A DNA stretch of 5,643 bases from NCBI GenBank assembly GCA_026389695.1, contig JAPLHI010000120.1, forward strand, positions 1 through 5,643. The letters run 5' to 3'. Below the pieces are notes generated by a model that was not told where the DNA came from, searched no databases, and saw only the letters and a program-made list of their open reading frames with translations. The position numbers were made by a program, and so were the translations under genes. Source of the stretch: Chloroflexota bacterium (GTDB lineage Bacteria; Chloroflexota; Dehalococcoidia; GIF9; UBA5629). Positions within the stretch are counted from its first letter, which is position 1, and every line of letters starts with the position of its first letter. Below, one piece after another: positions 5,637 through 5,643 of this stretch.

Positions 5637-5643
5637 CAAGGTT

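Noticed and set aside
1..5643. Defence island, toxin-antitoxin, CRISPR array, insertion sequence or tRNA
   Set aside because: The sirtuin has a stand-alone deacylase architecture with a zinc site and no fused effector domain, and no repeat arrays, transposase, inverted terminal repeats or cloverleaf sequences were seen.

Overview
The window looks like chromosomal DNA from an anaerobic or facultatively anaerobic bacterium of roughly balanced base composition. The best clue is a 649-residue flavin/iron-sulfur ene-reductase, a type common in Clostridia, Chloroflexota and Desulfobacterota. The sequence alone does not fix the taxon. I see no rRNA, tRNA, CRISPR array, transposase, phage gene or integration site.

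Layout, left to right: (1) 1-1125, minus strand: a PLP-dependent C-S lyase of the PatB/MalY type, cut by the left edge and lacking only a short C-terminus. (2) 1193-3142, minus strand: an Old Yellow Enzyme-like oxidoreductase with a TIM barrel, a four-cysteine Fe-S site and a two-dinucleotide module. It lies 67 bp upstream of the lyase on the same strand, so the two probably form an operon. (3) 3143-3308: a 166-bp divergent intergenic region. It holds a near-consensus sigma-70 promoter for the oxidoreductase (TTGACA, 17 bp, TAACAT) and a probable extended -10 promoter for the next gene. (4) 3309-4154, plus strand: a Sir2-family NAD-dependent protein deacylase (sirtuin). (5) 4193-5605, minus strand: a stand-alone amidase-signature hydrolase, convergent with the sirtuin across 38 bp with no visible terminator. 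The last 38 bp are its upstream region.

The genes are metabolic or housekeeping. All four read as intact apart from the window edge, with the expected catalytic residues. The divergent pairing of an NAD+-consuming sirtuin with an NAD(P)H-using reductase is suggestive, but nothing here proves a joint function. I do not see an obvious new multi-gene system. The items most worth a second look are at finer scale: a 13-codon insert in the sirtuin bounded by 9-bp direct repeats, a CxxCxxC Fe-S spacing in the oxidoreductase that resembles trimethylamine dehydrogenase rather than FadH, and the compact divergent promoter region.
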